Source: Gammaproteobacteria bacterium (GTDB lineage: Bacteria; Pseudomonadota; Gammaproteobacteria; Burkholderiales; Nitrosomonadaceae). Taken from it: a DNA stretch of 40,150 nt. Both the position numbers and the translations under genes were made by a program. Positions 18,073 through 28,100 of the stretch are shown here, in pieces. The notes under the pieces are model-generated. The model ran no database searches, had not been told where the DNA came from, and was given only the letters and a program-made list of their open reading frames with translations. The stretch lies in assembly GCA_030431985.1 (NCBI GenBank), contig JAUIIB010000027.1, positions 1-40,150 on the forward strand, given 5' to 3'. Position 1 is the stretch's first letter. Every line of letters starts with the position of its first letter.

Positions 18073-18111
18073 ATGAAATTTAAGATGTTAGCCACTTCAA
18101 AGCATTTATGA
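18073..18111 (+). CDS. 12-codon leader frame coupled to the HEPN-like gene
   Basis: An ATG at 18073 with AGGAAG upstream opens a 12-codon frame (M-K-F-K-M-L-A-T-S-K-H-L) whose TGA overlaps the ATG of the next gene as ATGA. The good ribosome binding site belongs to this small frame, not to the gene at 18108. It may be a coupling leader peptide, or the true N-terminus of the next gene separated by a frameshift. Confidence 0.35.
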   Translation: MKFKMLATSKHL

Positions 18112-18935
18112 AATGGGTTTTAGTCGAGGATGAGCATCACAGAGGATCTGCTGATCCCTATGTTTCAAGAACTATTTTACAAGCAGAATACTTGACAAGA
18201 TACTTCCAACTCGACGAGAAGAAAGAGCAGGGCATTTGCTCAGTTTTCAACGAATACCGCCGCCACTTGCATCAGTGCCATGACATTGCTCAAAGAGTAA
18301 TTCAAGAGATAGAAGTGAAATCGCAAGAGTTGAAAACCACATTGGCTAACAGGTCTACTGAAGATATATTGCAACTACCCTCAGTCCGAAACCTGACGAA
18401 TGATGTCGAAAATTTTTTATATCATGCAAAGCTCGCCTTTAGAGAATTAAAGGACTTGTTCTTGTACACCCAGGACAAAGATTTTAACGAAAAGACCCGG
18501 TATAGTCATATCGCCGAGTGGTCGGAAAAAAGGTTTGGCGAGGATAACCCTATGTCAAAATGGATAAGAAGCAACTGCATTTGGATTCAAAAGCTTATAG
18601 ATTCACGAAATGCGGTAGAACATGCTAATTGCGGCCCCTTTAGCATTAGGAATTTCCATCTGCGAGAAAATGGCAATGTGTCTGCTCCCTTATGGGCATT
18701 AAAAGAGGAAGAACCGAAGTCTATTTCGAGAGATATGAATGTTATTCCGGTAAATATGCTTGAGTATGCCGAGATCCTTCTCATTTGTGCGTTGACTAAT
18801 ACGAAAAACATTCATCCTATAGTAATCGCCGAAATACCCGAAGATAAGCGTGACAAGAATAACCCCATGCGGTTTATCGCAACATTGGAACAGGACCTTG
18901 ACGAACATGGACGTTACAAATACAACCGCAACTAA
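18108..18935 (+). CDS. Hypothetical protein with HEPN-type R-N-x3-H motif
   Basis: A 275-residue soluble, largely helical protein with no family I recognise. Residues 167-172 read R-N-A-V-E-H, fitting the R-x4-6-H signature (R usually followed by N) of HEPN RNases, which are often toxins or defence effectors. The helix before it (W-I-R-S-N-C-I-W-I-Q-K-L-I-D-S) and the charged N-terminal helical region would be compatible with a HEPN bundle. It follows the mrp operon but is separated by 114 bases, and lies next to toxin-antitoxin genes, suggesting an accessory island. The assignment rests on the motif alone. Confidence 0.5.
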   Translation: MKWVLVEDEHHRGSADPYVSRTILQAEYLTRYFQLDEKKEQGICSVFNEYRRHLHQCHDIAQRVIQEIEVKSQELKTTLANRSTEDILQLPSVRNLTNDVENFLYHAKLAFRELKDLFLYTQDKDFNEKTRYSHIAEWSEKRFGEDNPMSKWIRSNCIWIQKLIDSRNAVEHANCGPFSIRNFHLRENGNVSAPLWALKEEEPKSISRDMNVIPVNMLEYAEILLICALTNTKNIHPIVIAEIPEDKRDKNNPMRFIATLEQDLDEHGRYKYNRN

Positions 18936-19015
18936 CAAATCAACCCTGAGCTACTAAACACATTCAAACAGAAAACTCAATAGTCTTCAAAGAATTATAA
19001 GAGTATATTATCTGA

Positions 19016-19247
19016 ATGAGTACGAATTACGAAAAATTAGAAATGGAAGCTCGCCAATTGGATGCTAAAGAGAAGGCTGCGTTGGCACGTACGCTCATTG
19101 AAGATTTAGATGAAATTACCGAAATCGATGTTGAAAAATTATGGGTTGACGAAGCACAACGCCGATATGAAGACCTATCTATCCGGAACATTGCAAGCTA
19201 TTCATGGACAGGAAGCGATGCAAAGGGCTCGCCAGCGCTTGAAATGA
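19016..19247 (+). pseudogene. Frameshifted addiction-module antitoxin (ParD-like)
   Basis: The first 50 residues match the putative addiction-module component family (L-D-A-K-E-K-A-A-L-A-R-T-L-I-E-D-L-D, then L-W-V-D-E-A-Q-R-R-Y-E-D). One extra base after G-A-A-G-A-C near 19176 shifts the frame. In the corrected frame the sequence continues Y-L-S-G-T-L-Q-A-I-H-G-Q-E-A-M-Q-R-A-R-Q-R-L-K and stops at 19247, exactly the normal end of this family. The uncorrected frame runs to 19270 with an unrelated tail. The antitoxin is probably inactive. Confidence 0.75.
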
Positions 19248-19386
19248 TCAGATTCCGGTATCTTTTCTAGCATTGGAGGAAATGACTGAATCAGCGATAT
19301 TTTAAGATGAAAAATCTCCAGGATTAACCACAGACTACCTGGTTAAAGCCTTAACGCATTGTAGACTGGCTGTAGAAAAATCCTAA
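19244..19386 (+). pseudogene. Decayed ParE/RelE-type toxin fragment
   Basis: An ATG overlaps the corrected antitoxin stop (ATGA), as in intact pairs. The translation starts M-I-R-F-R-Y-L-F; after one frameshift it continues L-A-L-E-E-M-T-E-S-A-I-F, then a stop, then D-E-K-S-P-G-L-T-T-D-Y-L, which together resemble the N-terminal half of ParE-like toxins. The C-terminal half is not recognisable. The non-coding stretch to 19512 holds this relic and the higBA promoter region. Confidence 0.65.
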
Positions 19387-19432
19387 GCTTTAGGCATCTA
19401 TTAGTGAATAATCTTTGTCGAGAAGTGCACAG

Positions 19433-19496
19433 CGTGTCGCGGTTTAAAATAAATATCAGACAACATAATGACGCTTGCCATTATTCACGCGACACG
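19433..19496. promoter_or_regulatory. Inverted repeats in the higBA promoter region
   Basis: CGTGTCGCG (19433-19441) and CGCGACACG (19488-19496) form a 9-base inverted repeat. Between them lies a second one, ATAATG (19465-19470) / CATTAT (19479-19484). They sit just upstream of the higB start at 19513, where the HigA antitoxin or HigBA complex usually binds for autorepression. Binding is inferred. Confidence 0.4.
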
Positions 19497-19512
19497 TTAT
19501 TATGTATGCAGT

Positions 19513-19791
19513 ATGATTGAGTCTTTTAAGTGTTCAGATACCGAAGCTCTCTCGCAAGGCCTTCGTGTCAGGCGTTTCGTAAATATCGCAACAGTTGCGC
19601 GACGCAAGCTGAGACAACTCGAGATCGCCGGTCGACTGGATGATCTGAGCGTACCGCCCGGAAATCGCCTTGAAGCGCTTAAGGGCAATCGTGCTGGTCA
19701 GCACAGCATTCGTATCAATGATCAGTGGCGCGTCTGCTTTCGGTGGACAGCTGCAGGTGTTGAAGATGTAGAAATCGTGGACTATCACTGA
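19513..19791 (+). CDS. higB: HigB-type toxin (RelE superfamily mRNA interferase)
   Basis: A 92-residue HigB/GraT-like killer protein: start M-I-E-S-F-K-C, the middle A-R-R-K-L-R-Q-L, then L-S-V-P-P-G-N-R-L-E-A-L-K-G-N-R-A-G-Q-H-S-I and I-N-D-Q-W-R-V-C-F-R-W, all family hallmarks, and terminal D-Y-H. Such toxins cleave translated mRNA. Start chosen at ATG 19513, where family similarity begins, rather than an upstream in-frame ATG at 19468. The antitoxin gene follows 12 bases later, giving the toxin-first order typical of higBA. Confidence 0.92.
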   Translation: MIESFKCSDTEALSQGLRVRRFVNIATVARRKLRQLEIAGRLDDLSVPPGNRLEALKGNRAGQHSIRINDQWRVCFRWTAAGVEDVEIVDYH

Positions 19792-19803
19792 GGTAAATTA
19801 ATT

Positions 19804-20142
19804 ATGAACAAACTCAAGCCGGTTACCCCGGGAGAAATTCTCCTAGAAGAATTCCTTAAGCCTATGGACCTTAGCCAATATCGTTTGGCTAAGGAGATTG
19901 GCGTTCCCGCACAGCGCATAGGAGAAATCGTTGCTGGCAAGCGCGCCATCACGGCCGATACCGATTTGCGATTGTGCCGTTTTTTTGGCCTATCTAATGG
20001 TTATTGGTTACGCGCTCAAGTTGCCCATGACACTGAAGTTGCAGAGCACGCCATAGGGCCGGCGTTGGCGAAAATCAGGCCATGGTCCGCATATGCCGCC
20101 CAACAAGGTGCTGCAACCGACACGATAAAGCCGCGCAACTAG
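19804..20142 (+). CDS. higA: HigA antitoxin, XRE-family regulator
   Basis: A 112-residue HigA: P-V-T-P-G-E-I-L-L-E-E-F-L-K-P at the start, then a helix-turn-helix with S-Q-Y-R-L-A-K-E-I-G-V-P and R-I-G-E-I-V-A-G-K-R-A-I-T-A-D-T-D-L-R-L, and the Y-W-L-R-A-Q segment. It neutralises HigB and represses the operon. Apparently intact, unlike the neighbouring ParDE-like pair. Confidence 0.93.
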   Translation: MNKLKPVTPGEILLEEFLKPMDLSQYRLAKEIGVPAQRIGEIVAGKRAITADTDLRLCRFFGLSNGYWLRAQVAHDTEVAEHAIGPALAKIRPWSAYAAQQGAATDTIKPRN

Positions 20143-20288
20143 GCTTCATTGCTTTGTTTAAGTGCTGAGTATTGGACTTCAACTAGCTGACAAGAAATTA
20201 TGCAGTTAGGAAAGAATCTGGCTCTTTGGTAAAGCCACACTCCGAGAAGCAAAGGCTAAATACACACTTAAAGACGAGTGAGGATGGA

Positions 20289-21317
20289 ATGAAGATAACG
20301 AGAGAAACGCTTCAATCTGCAGTTGATGAAAACATCATATCCTCAGAACAGGCGAACCATTTAATTAAGCACTTGAGAAGCCATCCGCAAACAGGCCCGA
20401 CATTCGATTTCACGCATGTCCTGTATTATTTGGGTGGATTAATCGCCATCGGGGCTATGACACTATTCATGAACCTGGGCTGGGAAACATTTGGCGATCT
20501 GGGCATACTCTTTATTTCATTAATTTATGCCGCGATAGGTATTCTTTTAAGTAATAAATTTCAATCAAAAGGCTATGCGATTCCTGCGGGCATTTGTGCT
20601 ACATTTGTCGTGGTGCTGACACCACTGGCCATTTATGGCATTCAACAGGCACTTGGTATTTGGCCCGATAATACCACTTATCAAGAGTATCACCGCTATA
20701 TTAAGTGGCACTGGTTGTATATGGAATTAGGCACGTTGGCAGTCGGTGTCATCATGGCCTGGAAATACAAATACCCTTTTCTCGTCATGCCCATAGCGGT
20801 AACTCTTTGGTATTTAACGATGGACATCACTGCTATACTTTCAGGTGGCGATTACACATGGGATTTACGTAAATTAGTATCCATGTACACTGGCCTGCTC
20901 ATCGTAGGTTTGGCGTTCTGGGTTGATATCAGATCAAGAAATAAATCCGATTATGCATTTTGGCTTTATATCTTTGGTGTTATGGCCTTTTGGGGTGGAT
21001 TATCGCTTCAGCATTCCGACAGCGAGCTCTCTAAATTCCTATATTTATGCATAAACCTCATCATGATCGGTGTCGGGGTCCTCTTGGTTCGGCGTGTATT
21101 TGTTATTTTTGGCGCAATAGGGTGTTGCGGATATTTGGGATATCTTGCTGAAAATGTATTTCGAGACAGCTGGTTATTTCCTATTGCTTTAACTGCCATC
21201 GGATTATTGGTCATTTATCTTGGAATACTCTGGCAAAAGAATGAGGCGTCGCTTACCAGAAAAGCTCGAAGCATACTTCCAGGGCCGTTCAGAGAACTAC
21301 TGGAATCCAGGGAATAA
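20289..21317 (+). CDS. DUF2157-like multi-pass membrane protein
   Basis: A 342-residue protein with a soluble N-terminal segment of about 45 residues (helical, resembling the A-V-D-x-x-I-I-S-x-x-Q-A-x-x-L opening of DUF2157 proteins) followed by about nine to ten membrane helices. Function unknown. Start chosen at ATG 20289, which is preceded by AGGATGG; the frame continues up to 20226 but that extension is hydrophilic and lacks a ribosome binding site. No obvious operon partner. Confidence 0.7.
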   Translation: MKITRETLQSAVDENIISSEQANHLIKHLRSHPQTGPTFDFTHVLYYLGGLIAIGAMTLFMNLGWETFGDLGILFISLIYAAIGILLSNKFQSKGYAIPAGICATFVVVLTPLAIYGIQQALGIWPDNTTYQEYHRYIKWHWLYMELGTLAVGVIMAWKYKYPFLVMPIAVTLWYLTMDITAILSGGDYTWDLRKLVSMYTGLLIVGLAFWVDIRSRNKSDYAFWLYIFGVMAFWGGLSLQHSDSELSKFLYLCINLIMIGVGVLLVRRVFVIFGAIGCCGYLGYLAENVFRDSWLFPIALTAIGLLVIYLGILWQKNEASLTRKARSILPGPFRELLESRE

Positions 21318-21346
21318 ACCAAACATTTCAGCCAATCACACTATGC

Positions 21347-21751
21347 TCAAATTTGAGTAGGTACAGATGATTCGGCATCCTCAGATGGCTCATCGACTTT
21401 TTTAACAACAATCCGGCTGATCAATCCGTCGTATTCAAAATAAACACTTTCTCGGCCATGGCGATTAACGAGTTCGTCGGCAGCCGCATCGGTTGCCGTC
21501 ATTAAAAAATCAAACTCGACACCATCGTTATCAATTGGACGATAATCTGTAACTTCCCAGTGCGCATCCGGGTAGCGGGTAAAAAACTTCTGCATCATTT
21601 CGCGAATCGCAACACTGCCATTGAATTCACCCAAAAAATCCGAATTGTACGTCGCATTTCCCATAAATAAGGTTTCAATGTGTCTGAGATCATGCTTGTT
21701 TGACAACTCAATATAACGCTTCGCCAGCTCAATATTCTTCTGCGCGCTCAT
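21347..21751 (-). CDS. SnoaL/NTF2-like domain protein
   Basis: A 134-residue protein of the NTF2-like cone fold: N-terminal A-K-R-Y-I-E-L-S-N-K-H-D helix, Y-N-S-D-F-L-G-E-F-N-G, I-R-E-M-M-Q-K-F-F-T-R-Y-P-D-A-H-W and Y-F-E-Y-D-G-L-I-S-R-I. Family members are enzymes or ligand-binding proteins, so no reaction can be given. Start chosen at 21751, because GGGAG lies upstream of this ATG; an in-frame start five codons earlier overlaps that site. Lies 41 bases downstream of yaaA on the same strand. Confidence 0.78.
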   Translation of the reverse strand: MSAQKNIELAKRYIELSNKHDLRHIETLFMGNATYNSDFLGEFNGSVAIREMMQKFFTRYPDAHWEVTDYRPIDNDGVEFDFLMTATDAAADELVNRHGRESVYFEYDGLISRIVVKKVDEPSEDAESSVPTQI

Positions 21752-21792
21752 TAACCGCTCTCCCAATAACTGATTGCTTTATTCACTTGGCA

Positions 21793-22587
21793 TTAATGTA
21801 AAGTTTGCTGTGCAGCAGATTCCTCACGCATAAAAACCCATTCGCGATCATTACTTTCCGCTGCATTAAATTGGTAACCGGCAACATCGAACTGTTTGAT
21901 ACCTTCCGGTGTCGTCAGCTTATTTTGAATAATATATCGGCTCATCAAACCGCGTGCTTTTTTTGCGTAAAAACTGATGATCTTATAAACACCGTTTTTT
22001 TGATCTTTAAACACCGGCGTAATCACCTTCGCACTCAGGTTATCGATTTTAATCGATTTAAAATATTCATTAGAGGCAAGGTTGATCAACGTATCCGTTC
22101 GCTGCATCTGCAATTCGTGATTGATCGAATCCGTCAACATTCCGTTCCAGAATGCATACAGATTACTTCCGCGTTTGTTCTTCAACTGCGTTCCCATTTC
22201 CAAACGATACGGTTGCATCAAATCAAGCGGGCGCAGGATGCCGTATAAACCCGACAAAATCCTTAAGTGGTCTTGTGCAAAATCAACATCTTTGGTGTTG
22301 AGCGTATCCGCATCGAGTCCCGTATACACATCGCCCTTAAACGCATACAGTGCCTGCTTGGCATTCTTCAAATTAAATGGCCGCGTCCATTCATAATATC
22401 GGTTTGAGTTCAATACAGCCAGCTTGGAGCTGATCGACATCAGCCGACCGATCTGATCAGGTTCAAGGGTTTTCAACTGATCAATCAATACAGCCGATTC
22501 ATCGAGAAAATCCGGCATAGTAAATTGCTCCATCGGCGCCGGTGTTTCAAAATCCAGCGTTTTTGCTGGTGAAATCACAATCATCAT
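21793..22587 (-). CDS. yaaA: Peroxide stress protein YaaA (UPF0246)
   Basis: 264 residues, the usual length. Opening [12 protein letters not shown], then [48 protein letters not shown] and [13 protein letters not shown] are all diagnostic (quoted in pieces). In E. coli YaaA is induced by OxyR and limits DNA damage from peroxide by lowering free iron. Start at ATG 22587, with AGGATAA upstream; the frame continues far upstream but without family similarity. Confidence 0.96.
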   Translation of the reverse strand: MMIVISPAKTLDFETPAPMEQFTMPDFLDESAVLIDQLKTLEPDQIGRLMSISSKLAVLNSNRYYEWTRPFNLKNAKQALYAFKGDVYTGLDADTLNTKDVDFAQDHLRILSGLYGILRPLDLMQPYRLEMGTQLKNKRGSNLYAFWNGMLTDSINHELQMQRTDTLINLASNEYFKSIKIDNLSAKVITPVFKDQKNGVYKIISFYAKKARGLMSRYIIQNKLTTPEGIKQFDVAGYQFNAAESNDREWVFMREESAAQQTLH

Positions 22588-22708
22588 TTTTTTATCCTGT
22601 GAATTTCTTATTGGATAACATTTTCTGCATAAGCTAAGTATACTAAAACCTTGACCGGTCATTTTGCAAGTACATGCGACACGCAGCCATTCAACCCAAA
22701 CCATTACC

Positions 22709-24955
22709 ATGACAAAAAATGCCGGACAGATTCTTTCAGGCATCATCACCGGACTGCTTGGCATCATCATTTATCTGACACCGCAAGGCTGGTCGCTGGA
22801 AGAGAGATATGGCCTCTACTGGTTATTTCAATTGCGCGGCGCTATTCCCGCACCTGATGAAGTCATTGTCATTGCCATCGACAGCGAATCGACCGAAAAG
22901 CTTAATCTATCCGTCACACCACCCGATTTTTGGCCCTGGCCGCGCGATGTCCATGCCCAATTGATTGACCGGCTCAGCCATGCCGGCGCTCAAGTCATCG
23001 TCCTTGATCTTATTTTCCGCAAACCCGGTCTGCCAGAACACGACACACTTCTGGCCACGGCAATCAATGATGCCGGTAATGTGATCATTGTAGAAAGACT
23101 GCACACCGAGCGGCTTGATCTAACCGATGACAGTGTTATGCAATGGCAGCTGGTTCAGGAAAAGAGCATACCGCTGTTACCGGAAATTTCCGACGCTGTA
23201 CTGGCACAAGCACCTTTTCCCCTACCTGACACACCACGTATCGACGCTTACTGGACATTCAAACCGGGTATGGGCGACGCACCGACTATACCGACAGTTG
23301 TTTTAAAGGCATTCACACGCGAGGTTCATCAGGACCTCATTGCCATGCTGAACAAAACACATCGTTTCGATACTTTACAATCCCCGCAACACCCCGATCG
23401 GCTAAACAATCTGGAATCGCACATTTTTACCCTGCGCCAGCTATTTGTTCATCACCCCGAAATTAGACAAAGCTTATTAACTGAATTGTCCCGTAATACA
23501 TCGCTGGATGCGAGGCAAAAACAAATGATTGAGGTATTGATTAATCTGTATTCCGGTCAAGAAGCCAATTATTTGAATTTTTATGGCCCGCCCCGCTCGG
23601 TCAGCACAATTCCCTATTATCAATTCCTGCAGCCAACGGTAGAAAATGGGCCATTTATTAACGTACTTGAACAGGTTAAAGATAAAGTTGTTTTTGTCGG
23701 TATTTCGCCAACCAAACAATCGGAAGATGAACTCATTAGAGATGCCTATCACACTGTTTTTACCGATCCCGACGGCTTAAAAATCAGTGGTGTGGAAATC
23801 GCAGCAACGGCATTCGCCAATCTGCTTGAAGGACGGCCGGTGAAGCCCCTCTCATTCGGTGAAAGTCTGGTACTGATAACAATGTTGAGCCTATTGCTGG
23901 GTTATACCTTGCCATTGTTCACCAATAAAATGTTATTGACAGTTAGTATCACCAGTGCTTGTGTATATACCGTGTCCGCATGGCTGCTATTCAAACAACT
24001 GAATCTCTGGCTGCCATTAGTTATTCCTCTCTTTGTCGTTCTTCCAGGCGCAGTTTCGGGAGCTGTCCTGCTTAAATACCATCTCGCCAAACGCGAACGC
24101 GATCAGTTAATGGAATTATTTGGTCAGTTTACACCGCAACGCGTAGTCGGTGATTTAACGCGTCAAATTGACGCCAGTTTGCATAAAGACCAACTTGTTT
24201 TTGGCGTCTGCTTGTTTACTGATGTTGAAGGTTATACCACGCTCGCGGAACAAATGGACGTCCACCGGTTAAAACAATTAATGGACGACTATTTTCAAAT
24301 ACTGACTCGTTCCGTTGTACAGCATAACGGCGTAGTCTCCGAAAAAATCGGCGATGCCATGCTGGCAGTCTGGGAAGCCACCGCTATCAATAAAACGCTT
24401 CGGGAAAAAGCGTGCGAGGCCGGCCTGGCTATCCTAGACAGCATTCACCAGTTTAACCAGGATACGGCACCCCCGATATTGCCGACACGTATCGGTATAC
24501 ACTGTGGCGAACTGCTCATCAGCAAGCTAGGCGCCATGGATAACTACATCTACCGCGTGGTTGGCGACCTTGTAAACACGACCAGCCGTATCGACAGCAT
24601 CAATAAACGTCTTGGGACACATTTATTGGTTTCAGGCGATGTAATCGAAGATCTGGATCGTTTCCTGGCACGGCCACTTGGCAATTTTCAGTTTGCCGGG
24701 AAGTCGCTGCCGGTCAATTTATACGAACTCATCGGCTATCGGAAAACGGCTGACGATCAACAACGTCAGTTATGCGCACTGTTTACCAACGCGCTATCGG
24801 CTTACCAGCAGCAACAGCAAACAGCGGTACAACGGTGGCATGACATTCTCGAGATTTTTCCGGAGGATAAGCCTACAAAATTTTATTTGAATCTGTGTTC
24901 AAAATCTCAGCCCGATCAATGGCAGCCTGTTGTCAGATTGACTGAAAAATCATAA
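22709..24955 (+). CDS. CHASE2-domain adenylate cyclase
   Basis: A 748-residue membrane receptor cyclase. After an N-terminal membrane helix comes a large extracytoplasmic CHASE2 domain (about 30-370; [23 protein letters not shown] and [13 protein letters not shown]), then three membrane helices (about 375-455) and a class III cyclase domain (about 480-670). Metal-binding Asp residues lie in F-T-D-V-E-G-Y-T and K-I-G-D-A-M-L; E-K-I-G-D and [11 protein letters not shown] carry Lys and Asp at the purine-specifying positions, which indicates ATP rather than GTP. So it should make cAMP in response to an external signal. Start at ATG 22709. It lies immediately upstream of a CRP-type palindrome and the first FecR-TPR-barrel gene. 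Confidence 0.93.
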   Translation: MTKNAGQILSGIITGLLGIIIYLTPQGWSLEERYGLYWLFQLRGAIPAPDEVIVIAIDSESTEKLNLSVTPPDFWPWPRDVHAQLIDRLSHAGAQVIVLDLIFRKPGLPEHDTLLATAINDAGNVIIVERLHTERLDLTDDSVMQWQLVQEKSIPLLPEISDAVLAQAPFPLPDTPRIDAYWTFKPGMGDAPTIPTVVLKAFTREVHQDLIAMLNKTHRFDTLQSPQHPDRLNNLESHIFTLRQLFVHHPEIRQSLLTELSRNTSLDARQKQMIEVLINLYSGQEANYLNFYGPPRSVSTIPYYQFLQPTVENGPFINVLEQVKDKVVFVGISPTKQSEDELIRDAYHTVFTDPDGLKISGVEIAATAFANLLEGRPVKPLSFGESLVLITMLSLLLGYTLPLFTNKMLLTVSITSACVYTVSAWLLFKQLNLWLPLVIPLFVVLPGAVSGAVLLKYHLAKRERDQLMELFGQFTPQRVVGDLTRQIDASLHKDQLVFGVCLFTDVEGYTTLAEQMDVHRLKQLMDDYFQILTRSVVQHNGVVSEKIGDAMLAVWEATAINKTLREKACEAGLAILDSIHQFNQDTAPPILPTRIGIHCGELLISKLGAMDNYIYRVVGDLVNTTSRIDSINKRLGTHLLVSGDVIEDLDRFLARPLGNFQFAGKSLPVNLYELIGYRKTADDQQRQLCALFTNALSAYQQQQQTAVQRWHDILEIFPEDKPTKFYLNLCSKSQPDQWQPVVRLTEKS

Positions 24956-24975
24956 TCTTTTCATACTACTACTCC

Positions 24976-24995
24976 TGTGTGATGATTGTCACACA
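24976..24995. promoter_or_regulatory. Perfect CRP-type palindrome
   Basis: TGTGA-N6-TCACA at 24978-24993, with symmetry extending to 7-base arms TGTGTGA/TCACACA at 24976-24995. This equals the core consensus of cAMP-CRP sites. It lies 20 bases after the adenylate cyclase stop and about 130 bases upstream of the FecR-TPR-barrel start, consistent with an activator position for that operon. Binding by a CRP homologue is inferred. Confidence 0.65.
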
Positions 24996-25122
24996 TTCGA
25001 CGCATGATCTATCGTATAGTTAGATCGGGGTTAAATTTGTGTGCATTTTCCAGAATCAAATCTGACCTGCTATTTTTTCACAGTACGCACTGCTTGACAG
25101 TAAAGCCAGCGTTTATAAAAAT

Positions 25123-28100
25123 ATGATGAATAGTGCAGATACAGCAGGAGCAAAACACAGCACTCATCAGGCCGTTATTCTGACCTCGGTCTTACTCGCC
25201 TTTTTATCCGCAACAACCCTGACAGGTACAGTCTTCGCCGCCGATTATTGTGCAATAAAAGCCGCACAAATTGTTTCCGTACAGGGAGAAGTCGAATTAC
25301 GCCGGATAAAAAATACTACATGGCAACCGGCCCGGCAGAATATGCATCTCTGCACAGGCGATATGCTGCGAGTACGCAGCCACAGCCGCGCGGCAGTACG
25401 CCTTAATAATGACAGCCTGATGCGGCTGGACCAAAGAACGACGATTGCCATTCCCGAGACCGGGAACGAAAACATTACATCACTCATTGAACTGATTCAG
25501 GGTGCAATCCATATCCTGACACGAACGCCCAAACCGTTCAAAGTGAAAACACCGTTTCTAAACGCCGGCGTTGAGGGTACGGAGTTTTTCATTCATATTG
25601 AAAGCGACCGCACCCGTGTCGTTATGTTTGAAGGTCGTTTATCTGCAGAAAACAAACTCGGCAGAGTCATGCTGACCGATCATGAAGCGGCAATCGCCTA
25701 TCGTAACCAGCCACCGCAAAAAGAAATCGTCGTCAGGCCACTCGACGCAGTACAGTGGGCATTATATTATCCGGCGATTATCGGTTACCAGCGGAACGCA
25801 CATGCAACTGGAACTGACGCGTTACTTCGGCAAACCGAACGCCTGCTTTCTGTTGGCCGAACGAAAGATGCCCGCCATATGATCGATCGAATATTAATCG
25901 ACGATCCATATAACAGTAACGCGATAGCCCTGCAATCGATTATTGCCCTGGTGCAAAACCAAAAAGAACGTGCACTCGAACTGGCCGGACAAGCCGTTGA
26001 ATACGACGCGTTATCGGTACCGGCCTGGCTGGCACTTGCTTATGCCCAGCAAGCATCGTTTGATATTGATACGGCATATGCTAGCGTTAAACAGGCAACG
26101 GAACTCGATCCGGATAATGCACTCATCTGGGCCAGACTTGCCGAATTACAGATGTCGCGCGGACAGCTTAAATTGGCGCTGGAAGCCGCGCAACAGGCCG
26201 TTGCACTCAACCCCTCTCTGGCCAAAACACAAACGGTGCTGGGATTTGCATATTTATTACAAATTGACACACACGAAGCCCAATCCATCTTTCAACACGC
26301 CATTACGCTTGACCAGGCCGACCCCATGCCGAGACTCGGTATGGGACTTGCCCTGATTCGGGAAGGACGGCTTGAAGAAGGACGGATAGAAATCGAAATT
26401 GCCGCAAGTCTCGATCCCGGCAATTCATTAATTCGCAGCTATCTGGGTAAGGCGTATTTTGAAGAAAAGCGTTTCTCCAGAGCCGAAACACAATTCGAGC
26501 TGGCTAAAACGCGAGATCCATTTGATCCAACACCCTGGTTTTACGATGCCATCCAGAAACAAACCCAGAATCGTCCCGTCGAAGCATTGCAGGATATTCA
26601 GAAATCAATCGCACTCAACGATAATCGCGCCGTATACCGTTCCAAATTCTTACTCGATCAGGATCAGGCCGCGCGCGGCTCGAGTCTCGCGCGCATTTAC
26701 GACAACCTGGGATTTGAAAAGCGCGCCATTATGGAAACTGCCAGATCGCTCAGTCTTGACCCGTCGAATCATTCCGCACATCGCTTTCTCTCAGATAGCT
26801 ATGTCAGCCAACCTCGCCATGAAGCCGCCCGCGTCAGTGAGTTACTGCAGGCGCAACTATTACAGCCCATCAACGTCAACCCGGTTCAGCCCCGTTTAGC
26901 CGTAGCGGATTTAAACATTATTACCCAGACAGGCCCAAGCTCGGCTGGATTTAACGAGTTTACGCCCCTGATGGATCGCAATCGTTCGCAACTGGTCGCT
27001 TCTGGCTTCGGCGGCAGTCACACAACGTTTGGCAACGAGGTGGTTTTTTCAAAACTGTATGACCGAACTTCAATCAGTCTGGGCCAGTTTCATTACCAGA
27101 CCAAAGGCTTTCGCACCAATAACGATCAAAACCACGACATCCTGAATGCGTTTATCCAACACGCCATTACGCCGTCACTCAACATCCAGGCCGAAGCGCG
27201 ATCGCGCTGGACCGACCATGGCAATTTATTACTGGATTTTGACCGGGATTCAAAAGATCCAAGATCGTCACAAAACCGGTTCCGGCGAAATTTTGACGAG
27301 CAAGCCGTGCGTGTAGGTGCGCGATATAAGCCAAGAGCCAATCATAATCTTCTTCTTTCCGTTCAATACGTAGATAGAAAAAGTAATAATATAGATGCAG
27401 TTTTATCACCTAATAATTCTATTAGAAATTTTGAAATAACCTCAAGGAATAAAGGATTTCAGGCAGAATTTCAATATCAAATTAACGGAAATAATTTCAA
27501 CATTCTAGCCGGATCTGGCATCTATAATATAAACGTTGACAGGCATTTGGAAATAAATAATTTATCAAGTAATCAGGTAATTTGCTGTACAGAACAAGAT
27601 TTTCATATTGACAAAAAAAATGGCTATATTTACAGCAATCTAAATTTTAATTCCAACTTAAATGTAACTTTAGGTTTTAGTTATGATGTTTATGATGAAA
27701 GAAATTACTCTATTAATAGATTTAATCCCAAAATTGGGGTTCAATGGAATTTATTCAGTAATTTACGTCTGCGCTTTGCATGGACTGAAACAGTGAAAAC
27801 ACAGTTGACAACAAAGCAAACTCTGGAACCTACACAAGTTGCCGGTTTCAATCAATTGTTCGATGATATTAATGGAACCAGGTCAAGTCGAATTGGAATA
27901 GGGCTTGACACGCATTATGCAAACAAAATATTCGGTGGTATCGAACTATCTCATCGGGACTTACGAGTTCCGCTTCATTCCATTGCAAACAGTAACATTC
28001 AACCTGAAAATCAAAATGAGAAGCTTTATCGTGCATATTTTTATAGTGTATTAAACCGAAACTGGATTGTAAAAAATGAAATACAGTATGAACGCTTTTC

